A DNA stretch of 64,000 nucleotides from Balanoglossus misakiensis (Eukaryota; Hemichordata), in contig CM082594.2 of NCBI GenBank assembly GCA_040954595.2, positions 6,014,001-6,078,000 on the forward strand, in the 5' to 3' direction. The translations under genes were made by a program, and so were the position numbers. This document shows positions 12,001-26,300 of the stretch, one piece after another. Numbering within the stretch: position 1 is the stretch's first letter; each line of letters begins with the position of its first letter. The notes beneath the pieces were generated by a model. The model ran no database searches. It saw only the letters and a program-made list of their open reading frames with translations, and was not told the DNA's origin.

Positions 12001-14243
12001 GTCTTGCAATAATTCACCGCGCTGAGCAAACAGCACTCTATCCATCCCAAGCCAATGGTGTACAGCGGAAGTAACACGTCATCGTGACGAATCGTTGCAA
12101 TCATCTGTGCGTTCAACTACCCGTTTGTCACTTGAAGCGGAACCAGAACTGATTTCCCTGAAAACTAATTAGGGCACAAGCCAAGCAGGCTTGTGCCCTA
12201 TTGGTATTACTGGGGTTTTTCATCCTCTTCTTTTTCTTGTGTAGTTTTTTTGCCCAATAGGATCTTGAAAACGGCTGAACCTACAAATCTCAAACTTGGC
12301 ACAGTGATGCAGGCCTATGAGAGCTGGTGCAGTACCCTCGTGAATGTTTAATAAGTCATGTGACCTCATGACCATATATGGGCAAAGTTTTCAAATGGGC
12401 CTAATTTGCATATGAATGGAGATATCAAAATTCTTTTAGCAATTTTTGCGGACCATGTGGTCAGTGTCCTATATGCCAAATGTCAAGGCCGTGGGCCAAG
12501 TCTATTGTGAGAAGAAGATTATTAAATATTATTTGTCATATTTGTGGACCCAGCCATAGGCCTATACTTTCTATAGTTAAGCTATGACGCTATGTCCACG
12601 TCTGTGCAATTGTCCTGTACAGTGACAGTCTAGTGGCCCATGAGCTGAATGGGACCAAAATAAAAGACAAAATTTTGGGCTCACCTGTGACACCTGCTTA
12701 ACTCATTAATTATGTGCATACCTAATTCCAGACTAACTAATAGGGCTAGAGGTTTTGTTCTTTCGGGACATGGACCAGTATGGGATCAAAAATTTTTGCC
12801 CAAATTTTGGGTGACCTCAGGTGACCTTTGACCTACTTTCCTATATCTCGGCATCCACAGCAGGTACAGACTTGGCGTTTGGAGGGTTGTGACTAAAATT
12901 GAAAAGACAAAATTGAAGGTCACCTGTGACACCTGCATATCTCATTAATTATGTGCATACCTAATTCCAGGCTAGCAAATAGGGCTAGAGGTTTGATTTT
13001 TGTTGAATATGGACCAGTATGGGATCAAACATTTTTGCCCAAATTTTGGGTGACCTCAGGTGACCTTTGACCTACTTTACCATATCTCGGCAACCAACGC
13101 AGATACCGCTTTCGCATTTGGAGGGTTGTGACTCCTAATAGAGCCTTATACTTTACCTCATTAATTATGTGCATATCTAATTCTAGGCGAACCAATAGGG
13201 CTAGATGTCTGGTTTTTCTTGGACCTGGACTAGTATGGGGTCAACATTTTTTGCCCAACTTTCAGGTGGCCTCAGGTGACCTTTGACCTTCGGCTTAAGC
13301 TTGTGCCCGTCATCGCTGCTTGCAGCTATATTTCATTTTTTGACGCGCAACAGTTAAAACATCTAAAACGCGTACCTGCATCCTATCCGATTGGCTTCGC
13401 TGGTCCGCGGGCTTAACAACCGTTGCATTGGATCAACTAAAAGTAAATGATTTCAGATCGTGTTTATTTGACGAATTCGACACGAAAAGGCAGTCGATTA
13501 CTTAATTCGCCGCCGCCAACTAAAAGAACCAGTTCTGCGCGATTTGACACCCGCGGCAAAGAATCTTCCAGAAACCTGTCGGCATTTTCCTGTCATGAGA
13601 TCTCAATGTTTCAAGCTCACCAGTGACACGCTGAAGATATATCATGTTGGTTGCCAGCGAAGAGAGACGATATCAAGATATCGATTGCAACTGCAATCGA
13701 AACAGCTGCCATACTGATGATGTTGATGAAAGCCCGACATGCCATGTCAAATTTCATTTCTTTATGATGTCTGTTCAGTGTTTGCTTCACAGTCTACGGG
13801 GATTGCTACATTTGCTCTGGCGTGTCAAAAACGCAATTAACGACGCGTTAATCGTCATACTGAATATATTTCATAACATTTCTGATTGCTCTTAATCCCA
13901 GGGTCTTTGCATACAGGTTGCCATCCCCGGATCTCGGGACAATAAAACGGAAGGGGTCTAAGCCGTGCGTCACGGCTAGCGTAAAATAGTCAATTGATTG
14001 GGTGAATTAGTGACACGACAAACTGTCGGCGCGGGGAATGTTGTTAAAATGATGGACAATGGCCTAAGGGTTTAGTAAACACGGATTAAAAGGAACGTCA
14101 ATGGATTGAACAAATGGTCTCTCGACACTATGTAACTTTAACTGTGAAAACAAACCTAACCGGATGAAAGACTGCCGACGTCACATTTGGTTGCCAAGGA
14201 ATCTCTCCATATGAGGAGACGTGTGCGAGGATGATGGTGGTGG

Positions 14244-14315
<72 letters not shown>

Positions 14316-17300
14316 CGACGACGACGACGACGAAAAGTCGGCCAACATCATTTCTGATGGAATCGAATTTCAGGAGATACACACTCTGTCGGCGTACGTC
14401 GAGTCTTTCTCTACACCGCGTAGGCCTATATGCGATATGCTTTGGGTTTATCAATATTCCTTAAGTGGTATTTCAAGTTAATGGACACAGGTACCCTTCA
14501 CCTTTCAACGACCCCGATAATCTGCCTCCAGGTGCCATCCCCCGCCACGACAACAAAATCCGGTTCTGATCACCTTCTCACGAAAGACCGCTTTTTGGAG
14601 TGGACGACAAATCCAAAAATCCGTCACCGAGAATTGCCAAATGGTATACTGTTTGTGTACAGAGGCTAATCTCAGTGGATGAGCCATGCAGATGTTCTAA
14701 GACTACTTTCTGGGTTTCTGCCGCTTGAGAATAAATGCTATCCACGAAACAGAAGTGGCGTGTGTCGTGCTAGTTTTTAAGGGTGTGGTCGATGTCACTG
14801 AGAAATGGCAGTATAAAAGCACTGTTTATCTTAACATTTTGGGTTTCATCTACAGTAGCTATTAACTGTGTAAATATACATGTACGCATGTTAGTCTTGC
14901 TGATTGGTAACATCGGTGAAAGTGCAGGGCATTATGGATTTCATGTTACCAGTACATGAATGTTGATCCAAGTACCGGTTGGGTGAACAACAGACTACAG
15001 TTGTTGTTGTTGTTTTAACTCCCTGTTTTTTTAGGTTTCTACCTGCGCGGCGATCCTTAGTTATCCAATCACGTCAGATACCTCAACTGTTAAACTCGTT
15101 TTAATACTTGAACTGGCACCACGAGTATATTCGTGCGATCCACCGACACTGACGTACATCGACTCATTAACGTTGACAGGGAACATCCGGGGAAACCCTG
15201 CTACCGGGCACGGTTCCCAGAATCCGTATCGTCGTACCCGTCCGTCGTCAACTTCCGGTGAAAACTCACAGTGATCGGAACTCTGTGGGTTCCAACGGAA
15301 GTTTGCGTGCCGCCCCGGGGCAGAATTCACCACCAAGTCTGACATGATAGATTTTATATGGATGGAGATAACGACCGATATATTAAAAGAAGCAAACATA
15401 CTCCAACTGACAGCGCATCGCCCGGTCTCTCAACCACTCAGGAAGTGCGTAAATGAACCAATAGTGAAAACAAACACTCAAAAGCTTCTGTGTCACTCAA
15501 GAGAGATCAGTCAGTCTAATTGCTCGGTTGTTACAGTACAGATGACACTTTTTTCTGAAGGACGTGAACAGAATTCAACTTAAATGCCTTTCGCAGTTAG
15601 TTGACGCTGACTTAGAATTGGTGATTGAACAGCGCCACACTTTGCTCTCATTTCTCACAGTTTTCAGGCGATCTCATTCTCGGGAGAAAAGACATAAAGG
15701 ACTGTGGATTCAACTATAATTCATAACCAAGGTATATTGTGTTGCACCCTTTGTACGTGTAGTGTAAACGTCCATGTTTAAAAATGGATATTAAAAGATC
15801 TTTTGTGAAATATCTCGCTAGAGGAAGCACCGAGCCGGCGACAAGCAATAATCATCGTGAGCACCACGCCCATATAGACAACCGGACCAAAGAAGAGGGC
15901 GTTTTGGGCCAAAACAAAAACATGCGATCGGTCGCGAATAATTTAAACAACATATAGAATTGTATACTAACGTTTAGCGTTTGTAAAACTCATAAAGGGT
16001 TGCCGGAAACTCCAATGCTATGAGACTGGACTCATGTTATTGTCAATATTGCTTGAAACTTACTTTTTTCTTGACAGAGCTCTCCTTGGAATCCACACTC
16101 AGGTACATCAACGGGCTGATGGGCGCCAGGCCAGTCGATCGGAACACCCTCCACGGGCTCATACCGTTTCCTCGTGCCATTGTAATTGGCGATCACCTGT
16201 AAAAAATACGGAAGAGTTTAGTGTTGCGAGCAAACCTAGCTTGATAAGCAGCATTGGATAACTGAAAAGGTTTATCTTACAACATCATTAATTCACCATT
16301 GGGAGGATTATGGGCGAAGGCGGCCATCTTTAATTCCATCTCGATTTACTGCGTACAAGACACACATGAACATTTAGTAGTAGCATATCCAGGTTAATTT
16401 TTCATTTCGCTGCTCTGATGTTATAAGTGCTAGTTTTTCGGATACAAAAATACACCAGAAACTCTTTTTTGTCAAGTGAGTCCAAACCTATATCACTCTG
16501 CTCTAAAGAAGAATATACATATGAATTTTAAAAACTCGTGCGTTGGCAGCCATATTTTGGGTATACTCAAGAGACCAATTTAACACCTGTTTTCAAATGT
16601 CCATAATTATACAATTCTTGGTCACGTGTTAGGAACAAGAAACTAAAGATCGCAAGGTGTGCACAAAATCGTTACATACTATTATAGTGAAACTAAAATC
16701 ATCATTAAATACTGCTCAAAGATACCGAAAGCTTTATCATAGGCCATTATTGTTCATTATTTCGCGAGCATAAACGCTAAGCTTAAAACGTCGGTGCAGC
16801 GACCTATGATGGTACATATACCATATACTCGCAGGTGGTAATTATTCCTGTCTATGCCTGCAATCCATGACTCCACTATACACTACACCACACCACACCA
16901 CACTACATTTGCGTAGCGGCCATCGACGAGTTCAAACAACCGCACTACGCCCTGAGATGCGCACAGCACACGATCCACAACACATCTCGGCGATCGAAAT
17001 CGCCTTGACGACCGCGCCTCTTTCAATACCAAAAGCGCGGCGGCGCGCGGAAAAAAGCTGAAGTCCCGGATCATTACCATGCGTAAAGTATCCTTTACCG
17101 TCGGGTTTTTTTATTTCTGAACAGAGCTTGATCATCCCTACAGCCACTTGAAAAGAATGTACACGTGTCTTCGGCATTACCCAATTTCCTAGTCGCGCAT
17201 TTGTTATCTCCTTCGCTGAGATTTTAAGCCGTTGCCACGCTGTATAGTTAGAATTAGTTAACAGCCAAAAGCTCCATTGGGCGCATTTCAGATTATTATC

Positions 17301-20300
17301 TTCGGGGATTCATTTGCAGTATCTTGTTCTGTGTACAATATTGCAGCTTGCTGCGGCCCCTTCCTCAATCATCGTCCGCATTTTACATATTCCATAGAAT
17401 AAACGAGTGCGGGGGATTTCTTTTCTTGCGACCATTTTGTTTAAATTAATCAAATTATTTTAAAGTACGAAGAACGGGCGACTCGTTTTTCAAACCAATA
17501 TAGAGCCCCGCGCGTAGAAACCCAATCGGTTAATTTAGATAATGGCGCAATTCGACACATAGGCACGGCGGCTGTGGTACAGACGTAGCTTTGTATCGAC
17601 CGATACTAAGATGTTTTTCTCGCAAGTTCTGGATAATATATGTCTCGAGGGATATCATAAAAGACATTTTTGCTATAAAGAAGCTTGGCCACGACATCCA
17701 CATTTAGTTTCAACAAAAACACATTGACTTCATTTGTTTATATTGCTAATAAAATAAATTGTTCTGTAGTGATTCTAAAATATGTAAGTATTGTACAATA
17801 CCATCCCCATTCCATCTATTAATATATCCGATAGCTGTCTTTTGCAACAATGGGCGGGGGTCAAAGTCTGGGAGCTTTAATATGGAAAAAGTGTCCGTAC
17901 ACGTGCAGATTGTGGTCAATTCTTGCACGTCTGCGCATCGACAGCCATATTCATTACGTAAACGCCCTCAAGGCTGTACTGAGTTGTGAATTTTTCTCTC
18001 TTCAAGATCGGTATGAATTCGAGGACGGGCAAATCACACGCATCGCTTAATGCAACAACACGAGAACACCTTAGCCGACGACTAAAATCTAAAAAGGAGC
18101 GCGAGGGCACTGTTACCCTGGCAACAGCATGAAATATTCACATTAAACTGTCGTCAAAAGATTCGCATGTAATAAGAACCTTGCATTATCATGGCTATTC
18201 ACAAGCGGACGTTGACAACGGATGATGTACATGCAAGTCAGGCGACGTTTTCCAGCTCAATTCCTCTGTTGGCCAAGACGATAGTCGTTAAAATAAGTAA
18301 AACACACACTTCGTGATGTCGAATGTGAACATTTAGAATTCAAATACGCAAGTGTTCCTTTTTTAGATTTTTTATTTGGAGAATTGCATTTTATCTACCG
18401 GTTTCACCAACTGATAACATTATAAAACATATTTGTGTTTAGTAGGTGTGTCTTGAAAAATTGGCCTCATTTGCAGATTTAATAATTTTTAGTAAATACA
18501 CCTAGAAATGAATGAATAATTACGTAATTGATCGATTACCAATGTTTTGCAAATGTTACTGACTAAGATTACAGTCGCCGAGGCGAATGTGAGTTAACAT
18601 CATATCATTTTCCAAGATATGCTTTTATGAAATATTTATCTTTCTTGCGCAAAATATGGCAGATGAGATGCGGTAAATGGCAGGGATTTTGTTTATGGGA
18701 GATGCAGTAGATGTTATCTCCTACTAATGCGTATGATGGGATAAGATCTCTGGCATTCTCAACCGGGCTTAGTTGATATTTTCTTTCAAAATCCTGCGAA
18801 ATCCTGCTTCGAACCCACTTGACCGCTATATTCGTCTATTATCATCAACGCTCCCTTTTAGTGCCGAGCTTCCTTCCACGAAATTTATTTTCCTTTTTTT
18901 CAGATTCGCGTGCTTAGAGCAACATCAGACTAATGGCGGCTTTCACTTGCCATTGAATGCTTATCTGCCAGTCGCTCGGCCACTAATCGGACGCACGGCA
19001 GAGCCGCGCATCGATTGGCATACAGAACGCCAGAGAAAAGGGGGCCCTCCTTTGTGCTGCACACCTGGCTAAATATAGCAACCGTTTTAAAACCACTTTC
19101 CTCGCAGACACCTGCCCTGCCAGTTGCCGGGAATGCTCGCAATTACTATTGTTTGCCACGGACGGTAATTGCCCGTCATTTTGGGCCCCGGTGTTTCCAA
19201 CGCCGGCAAAGGCGGCGGCGAGCGGTTGCTGTGATGTTCTCTGACTGCCAATATATACTTCGCTGGGCACCGTGCGACTAATCGCGCGCGGTTTCTGTGG
19301 AGACTGTGTGCTCTTATCCAGCCAGGCGAGAAAGCGCACTAATGCGTTTTAATACTGTAGGCCTAACAAGATTTGAATTCTACGAGCTCGGCGTTTTTAT
19401 TTGCTTCGCACATCGTCAGATAATTCTTCTTTATTCGCACTGATGCCACTCTTTAGATGGTGCATGAACATCAATTTGCTACCTCCCCCCCCCCCCTTCA
19501 CGAAACTTAGACTTTCCCAGCGTTGATGTTTTTTTCCAGGACAGGTTCAACGACTGACACCATTTCCGGGTCACTGATTGGACCCTGAAATCACAAGAAC
19601 CCGGGAAAAGAACATAACATTCATAAAGACTCCTTAGTAACCACGCAAAGTGCCAATCACTGTATCACTGTGTAGATCCACGCCGCAACTGCCAAGGGCA
19701 ATTTGAAGAAAAGGGCGTAACCCAAGGCAAAATGTTTGAATAATGAAATGAAATAAGGATAGAACCGATCTTGCCGTACTGGTGCAGAAGTTGATAAATG
19801 TTACCAGGAAATACGCAACGTTGGGCTTGCATACCCGTTCCTGAGGTTGGTGGGGGGGGGGGGGGGCGTTTTATTGCTGAATTATACAACCTGCATACGT
19901 TTCACTAATTTAGAAAGTCTACAGTTTAATTCTGATGACAAAGCGTCAACAGACTCCCCCCAAGGTAACAATGCAGTGTTTGGATGACAATTATTGATAT
20001 TGCGTAATGATGACTTTGCCCCATGTGGAGCCAGACCGTTGATGAAACATGCCGACGTAATGATATTCATTTTCTATTAATACTATCAAGATCGATATAG
20101 CAGGGTTTCATAAAATTGTTCCAGTATTTTTGATGTCTCGAAATGATTCGAAGGAAATATCTGCGCAGAAATCTTAATTATGACTAGAATGACGATGGCT
20201 TGTTGGCGGCTGGTGGATATTGCCTGAAGAATAATTGGACTTGTGTTCTGGCACCGTTTGTGTCTTTTTTGACGATGGATATTCGTTGCTTATTAAATAA

Positions 20301-23300
20301 AGTATAATTACATAACTATAAATTTATACAAAGTTGTGGATGTAAATATGACAATAATGAAATTAGTATGCATTGAAAATTGCATGATCTCTATCGGTTC
20401 CCACGTCATAAATATTTATGGTACTATAACTGACAGACTTTTGGCAGGCTCTGTAGTCCGGGAATAGATTGACAGATTGCGTGTTCCGGGCCCCAGCACT
20501 TGCGCATGTAATGATTAATGTCAACAATATGGCGTCGTGTAAATGGCTTGTTAATTGCGGAATTATGACAACGAAACCTCGGATGATGACCTATTATGAT
20601 GCTGTCGGTAAAATTACGTCGCATTATTGAATTCTCGAGATCAACGGCGCCAATGTCTAATTCGACATGCACCACCCCGTCGCGGCCGCCACGTCACCGT
20701 GTCTCTTCTGTGGTTTGCAAGTCGCGGCGACATGGGTCTTCTCTCTCAGGGGGCCGTTCACGTTCGCTTGACTGACCGCGAGACGCTGTCTCTCCGATGC
20801 ACCGGCCTTGCTTCGTAATAAGCCATCTCTAATCATCGCATGTCATTCATCCAGCGCGCAGTAATCTCGGTTATCGGAAGGGGACGATGTACTGAGTGTC
20901 CCCGCGGACGCAGTTTTCCGGTTTCGTGGGCGACCCTTTTAGAACTCAATAAAGTGTGCATATTGCCACCCATTCTTCAACGCGCCACCTTTTTTCGCTT
21001 CCTTGAGGATGTACAGCTATCTATTGCACAGGCAATCAAGATCCGTTTTATCGACCTTCAAAAGACCTGGTCGTAAAGCCCCCCCCCCCCCCCTTACATT
21101 CGAAGCAGCCTGTTTTACGGCAGACCTATAGCAAAGCATTGGTTAGTTTTGAATTTTTAATGACGAGCTAAATTGAATCTGCAAGGGAATGGAGCAGTTT
21201 CCTCCCAATGTCCCATATGCTGTTTTATTACCTCACACGAACGACAACTATCGTGCGCTTGTTTCGTAATTTTGGATCAAAAAACACACTGCAATCTTTG
21301 ATGCGTGCTTCCCTGCCGGGAACATTAATACCAGGTGGAATTCTGGCAATATCTCAACGGCAGTAGATCAACTGGTGCGTGGACGGCCAGAGATTGGTTT
21401 TCGCCCAAAGCCAATATTCAGGCACCTCACGTACCGAACTCTTCTCTCATCTCGGCCGTGCAGTTAATGTCGATCAAACGCACAAATGAATGAAATATGC
21501 GACCTTCCGAACACTCTCTTAGCAATTTTGATGAGAATCCAATTCTATTTTCTCTTTCTGTCTAACGTCCTTTCATTTCCTTGTGTGAAAACAAATTACA
21601 GCGTATGGCCCGGTGACATCCCGTTCATCGCCCGGTGGTTTCCAATCACGCCTTCTCTTTGTGCGGGTCGGAGGGGGAGGAGGGGCAGCGGAGAAGAATT
21701 ACAAGGTCTGACTGGCAAGTTGGCGGGGGCGTCGGCAGTGGAAAAAGGAATGCGACCGTATATTCGGAAGCTCCGAAGGGCTTCCGTCACTACCGCGTTC
21801 CGTCACGAACAGGATGAAGTTCACTCAACACGACGTACTGACCATGGCAATATTTTGGACGTTACATGCGCATGGTGTGCGAAGTAGATTTCTGCGCAGA
21901 GACTTAAAAGAGGGAAAGGTCGCAATATACTCAGAATTTACGTTAAACTATTGTAATATGTAAGAATTAGATTGCACATAAATTGAAAAAAAGAACACAC
22001 CAAGGGCCTCAAAAACTATTAAACGCAAGACACTTGTATTCAATGTTGTAGCAACAGACAGACGAGTGGGCAAAACATATGGACAACATTTTCCAGACAG
22101 ACATCTTTCCAACGTCATAGTTGGCATCCGATATTTCCCAAGGTCCAGCGGGAGGGGAGTGTGTTTGCAGTTTTCTTTCGCACACGTGTTTGGATCGAGA
22201 AAAAACAACAACGTCCCAAATACCATGCCTGAATCTGGCGAATATCTGAGAGGATTCTGGTGTCATATTGGAGCAAGCCTACATATGCAAAACCTCAATC
22301 ATATCAACCACAGCTTGCGAGGTGGTGAAGAGGAAAGAATATATTGGTAATAGATGTGGTACGGACACGTCAACAACGCGCCGAAACCTTTGCCACAGAT
22401 CACTGGCGGGGGAAAACAGAACGCGTAGAAGGCTAACTGCTTCGGGATATACCCGAAGATTGACAGCTCATATTGACACGTGTGATAGCCTCGAATAAAA
22501 CGCAATCAAAAATGAAATAACGCCATAAAACGTGGTGTCCTGATAGATTGCCATGGTGAAACGCCGGTATACTCCGGGATTAACACTCCGCCGAGCGAAC
22601 TGAATAGGCGGCCGGTGTTTGCGCATTGGAGTGTGTCCTTTGATCTCGCGAATGAAAATCGTATAAAGGCCTCCTTAAAGACATGTGGTTTGTATCAAGT
22701 AATATTCCACGCAGTATAAAAGTAAATTATTTTGGTCGAAACGTGCGATGTATCGATTTTATTTCAGATACACTGAATTCGGAGACGGCAGTTCAGTGGC
22801 GATGGAAAGCTTTCACCATCTGCAAGCCACATTTACCCTTTTGTGGAACTTTTTCCTCCCCTTCTTTGCAATAGATGGGGTAAGCAGTGCGATGCATACG
22901 TGCATGAAGCGAACTTTGTATACCTGGTTGACCTCCTGCACACGCAAAATGCCATGTCCTGCGCGAATTTCTAAAGTTGACGGACAAAGATTGGCACCAG
23001 GCAGCCTTGCTTCAAAGGAATCCTTCCTTTTCTGTTGGTGTGTCTTATTCGTTGCAATTTTTTCACTAGCCAACAGCACTAATGTGATGTCGAGCGTGTC
23101 AGCATCGTGCTCGGAATAAGATTCTTTGTTACCTGCTATATCAAGGCATGGCCGGTGAAAAAACTCGAATGTATACCCTAAGTGCGAAACTGCAGCTACA
23201 TTTCCTAGAAGCGCGGTTCATTCAATAGTTTAATGAATAGTCAGAATGCGTTACCACTGGTTATTCAACCACTCTCTGCTTTTTTTTCTGAAGTAATGAT

Positions 23301-26300
23301 TGACGCTTTCAAACGTCGACAGTTTGTCAAAGTCTCCATCCGTTAATTTTAAAGTGTCTGATTTACGAATCACAGGATACGGTGAACACACATGGGAAGG
23401 TACATAAATCGATTGATGGGTGGCGTGGGTTAAAATGTGGAAGGCTGGCGGGGTTTGGATGGCAAATTTAAAACAAAGAGTTCGAAAATAATATAGACGA
23501 CGGCTGACAAGCCTCGGTTTCTCGGTTTTGGCTTGAATTTTCCATATGCGGCTCTGATTACATAATAATCCCAAGGAATATCTCCTCTGTACACGCTGAT
23601 AATGAATGTCAACATACCATAATGTACATGTACATGTGTATAACTTTATAACGATGACATACAATATGTTAGTAGTAATTTAAAAACATTTTCTGTTACT
23701 AAACTGGGCAAAAGATAGGCGAACTGTTCTTCGCAGAAATAGAATTTTATGCTATAAACTTACGTTTACAATTACTATAACAACTGACGTCATGGACGGC
23801 TTTCAGTGTTGATGAGCTTTTCATAAGTGATGAAGGGTATTACTCAACGTTTTTATTAATTCTAAGTTTGACTGACAGATCACCCATCACGGAAATTTGA
23901 TGCTAAATCTACAACGTTAATGTTTACATTGCTAATATTATTAATAGGACATGGAACATTTAATATCAATTAATTCTTATTCTGGCAATATTGACCCTTT
24001 TCGGGAGCAAATGGTAGCTTGTTCAAAGACAGCAGTGTGTACTACAATTGACAAGATTGCGAGAATTTGCACAGTGCTGCGGATGTTATAATTTGTAAGT
24101 TGTTATATCGTCCCCAACCTGCACAAACTGGTACTGAGATTGAGGTGGTAACATTTTCATCAAACCCATCTACGCGCGCGTACGGATTTACATACAAGTG
24201 CGCCTCCTATGCGCGTAATACAGGGGCGCCAACCTCGACGATCTTATTCGATTAAAGGGGGTTCTCACTTTAAGAACGTTTTGTATGAGGTTATTGACCG
24301 GCGTGAAAGATATTCCACTCCCTTTGACTGCGTATTACTATCCAAGTCAAGTTGTGTCCACAGGGAGACGGGGGTAAAATTGATTTCGAGGTTTAAAGAC
24401 CGACACGGTGAGATTGATAAGGTTTGGCTTGACCTATTGGCCTTTCAATACACCATGTTAAGTCAAAAGAGGAAAAATAGCCTTGCTAAAGATGGAAAAT
24501 GTACCTCTACGATAAATATTTTATTAACTGAAATTTGGGACGACTTTCGTGGATTCTGCTGCAAATTTGACATTTTAAGGACGTTGCACGATCGTAATTT
24601 CATGGTACCACAAGAAATTTTGCGCTCTTTTGAAACATAGGCAGTCAGTGTTTACACATCCATCATAATAAGGTTTCTTATCTGTGCCTTTTAGTGATCT
24701 TTATCGGAAACTGTAAAGAAACGTTAAATTAAACCAGTGGATGCTAACAATCTATGTCTATGGAATACGCTTACATGTTAGACTCCCTTAATGACCCTGA
24801 AATGCCCTAGTGTCGTTTGTGAAATGGACAAAATGCCTTGCTATAGAGGTGAACCATGTAGGGATTTTAACTACACGTGCGTTACATATGACACGTGGGA
24901 ATAATTGAAGTAGAGTTACTATTGCCATCAGACCTCTGTCGTGAATGCGTCATAATCCTGACCTGTAGCCGAACACGAGAACAGTCTAGCGATATTGCTT
25001 TTCGTTTTCTTAATCAAAACATGGCGGTTGTGCCGGAAAGACATGATTATATATAGCGTGTTAGAAAATACGACTTGTTTAACGAATTTCATGCTGTGCG
25101 ATGCCAGGTTTTTATTTTAAATTCGCGTCATACACGTTTTCACGTTGTTCTGTAATGCTTGGACCGTGACAGCGGTGGCACGCACTGCGTTCTTTATCGA
25201 TAGGGGTGGCGACGGCGGGGTTTTTACAGAAGAGAAAAAAATCACCTGGTACGATCGCAAAACTCAGCACGTGATTAATCTAGTCACACCACTTGGAAAT
25301 GATTATTCAGCTGAAGCGCTCCCGAGGCAGAAGGATGCGGTGTATGCGTCTCCTATTTCCATCAAAGATATTCAGATTTTGAAACGACCTTGGCCGCTGT
25401 ACTGACATGTCCCTGATGGGAAAACATTCGCTTCTCAGTGTTGCTCACATTCCCGTCCCTGCAATAGACTATCACTTTACTCTGAACAACCTCTCCCAAG
25501 GGACATGAAGTCGCACCTTGTCACACTCTTGTTTTCAAGTCTGAGCATGTTCTGGTTCACCAAGTCGACTTCTGGGGCCTAAACCTAACTGAATAACCAA
25601 TGCCACATCTACTACCTGATCCCAACTACATGTATCTTGTCATGCGCCATTTTGCTGAACTCTCTCGATACCTCCTGCCGTTGCAATTCGCCCTGGGGAT
25701 CCGGGAACGCGACACCAGCTAAGTCATTTGGTTACAATGTCAAAGTTTTAGTCAGCGTATGTGTGTATCAAATTTATCTGGGGTGCTTTATCTGCCATGA
25801 CATTCCTTCTATGGCTTTCTGCAATCTCCCTATCACGTCAACGGTATGAAGTTGGAAACTGACACGTGAACTACTGTTGTCATGGTGACCACCACCACCA
25901 CCGCAGCCATCTCTACTCTACCGCCGACATCATCATCATCATCGTCATCATCATCATCACCACCACCACCACCATCATCATCATGTACTCAATCCCGTCA
26001 CTGCCTCTCTCCGCCATTCTAGTTTGTCGCATGGCACACCCTCGTTATAACTAGCGACACCTCTACATTGAACATTTTGGATTCATGCATGTACTTTCTA
26101 ATTCGACACAGTACCTTTGAAGATGGCTTATCGTAATGAACGGGGTTAACAGCCGAAGCTGAAAGGGCGATAAGGGGCCAACACACTGACGTAATTGGGG
26201 GCAGAATGTATCATTCAGGAGAAAGGGGAGAATCGTCTATACCAGGAGATTAATTCAGGCAATTATCCAAATTGAAAATAAGAAGTTCACCGGCCAAGAC

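Larger units (their letters stand above)
12682..13289. repeat. Three diverged tandem units of ~216-239 bases, each carrying a DR1 motif
   Basis: Unit landmarks recur in order: CACCTGTGACACCTGC (first two units), CTCATTAATTATGTGCAT, AATAGGGCTAGA, GACCAGTATGGGATCAA or close variants, TTTTGCCCAA, and CAGGTGACCTTTGACCT. The third unit is shortened at its start and more diverged. Confidence 0.85.
12171..13331. mobile_element. Unclassified ~1.16-kb repeat element with terminal inverted motif and internal tandem units
   Basis: The left end is a perfect hairpin with 12-base arms (AGGGCACAAGCC / GGCTTGTGCCCT, loop AAGCA). The right end carries AGCTTGTGCCC, an inverted copy of the left arm, followed by a small hairpin GCTGC-TT-GCAGC. 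Inside are about 2.5 copies of a ~216-239-base unit, recognisable by CTCATTAATTATGTGCAT at 12702, 12941 and 13157. No ORF or transposase is present, so it would be non-autonomous. The structure is visible; mobility and class are inference. Confidence 0.55.
8824..16063 (-). other. Intron 5 (7.2 kb) of the receptor gene
   Basis: GT-AG, phase 1. It contains the 12171-13331 repeat element, a (GAT)n/(GAC)n microsatellite, an AT-rich 58-base tandem duplication just before exon 6, a perfect CRE (10700-10707) and one unexplained same-strand ORF (15061-15399). Confidence 0.85.

Noticed and set aside
14128-14481. ORFs with poly-Asp, poly-Met and poly-Ile
   Set aside because: Produced by translating the GAT/GAC microsatellite in different frames.
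24209-24640. 143-codon ORF in intron 4
   Set aside because: Length is notable for an intron, but I see no domain, splice structure or conserved motif.
25876-25889. X-box-like GTTGTCATGGTGAC
   Set aside because: More than one mismatch to the RFX consensus, and next to a microsatellite.
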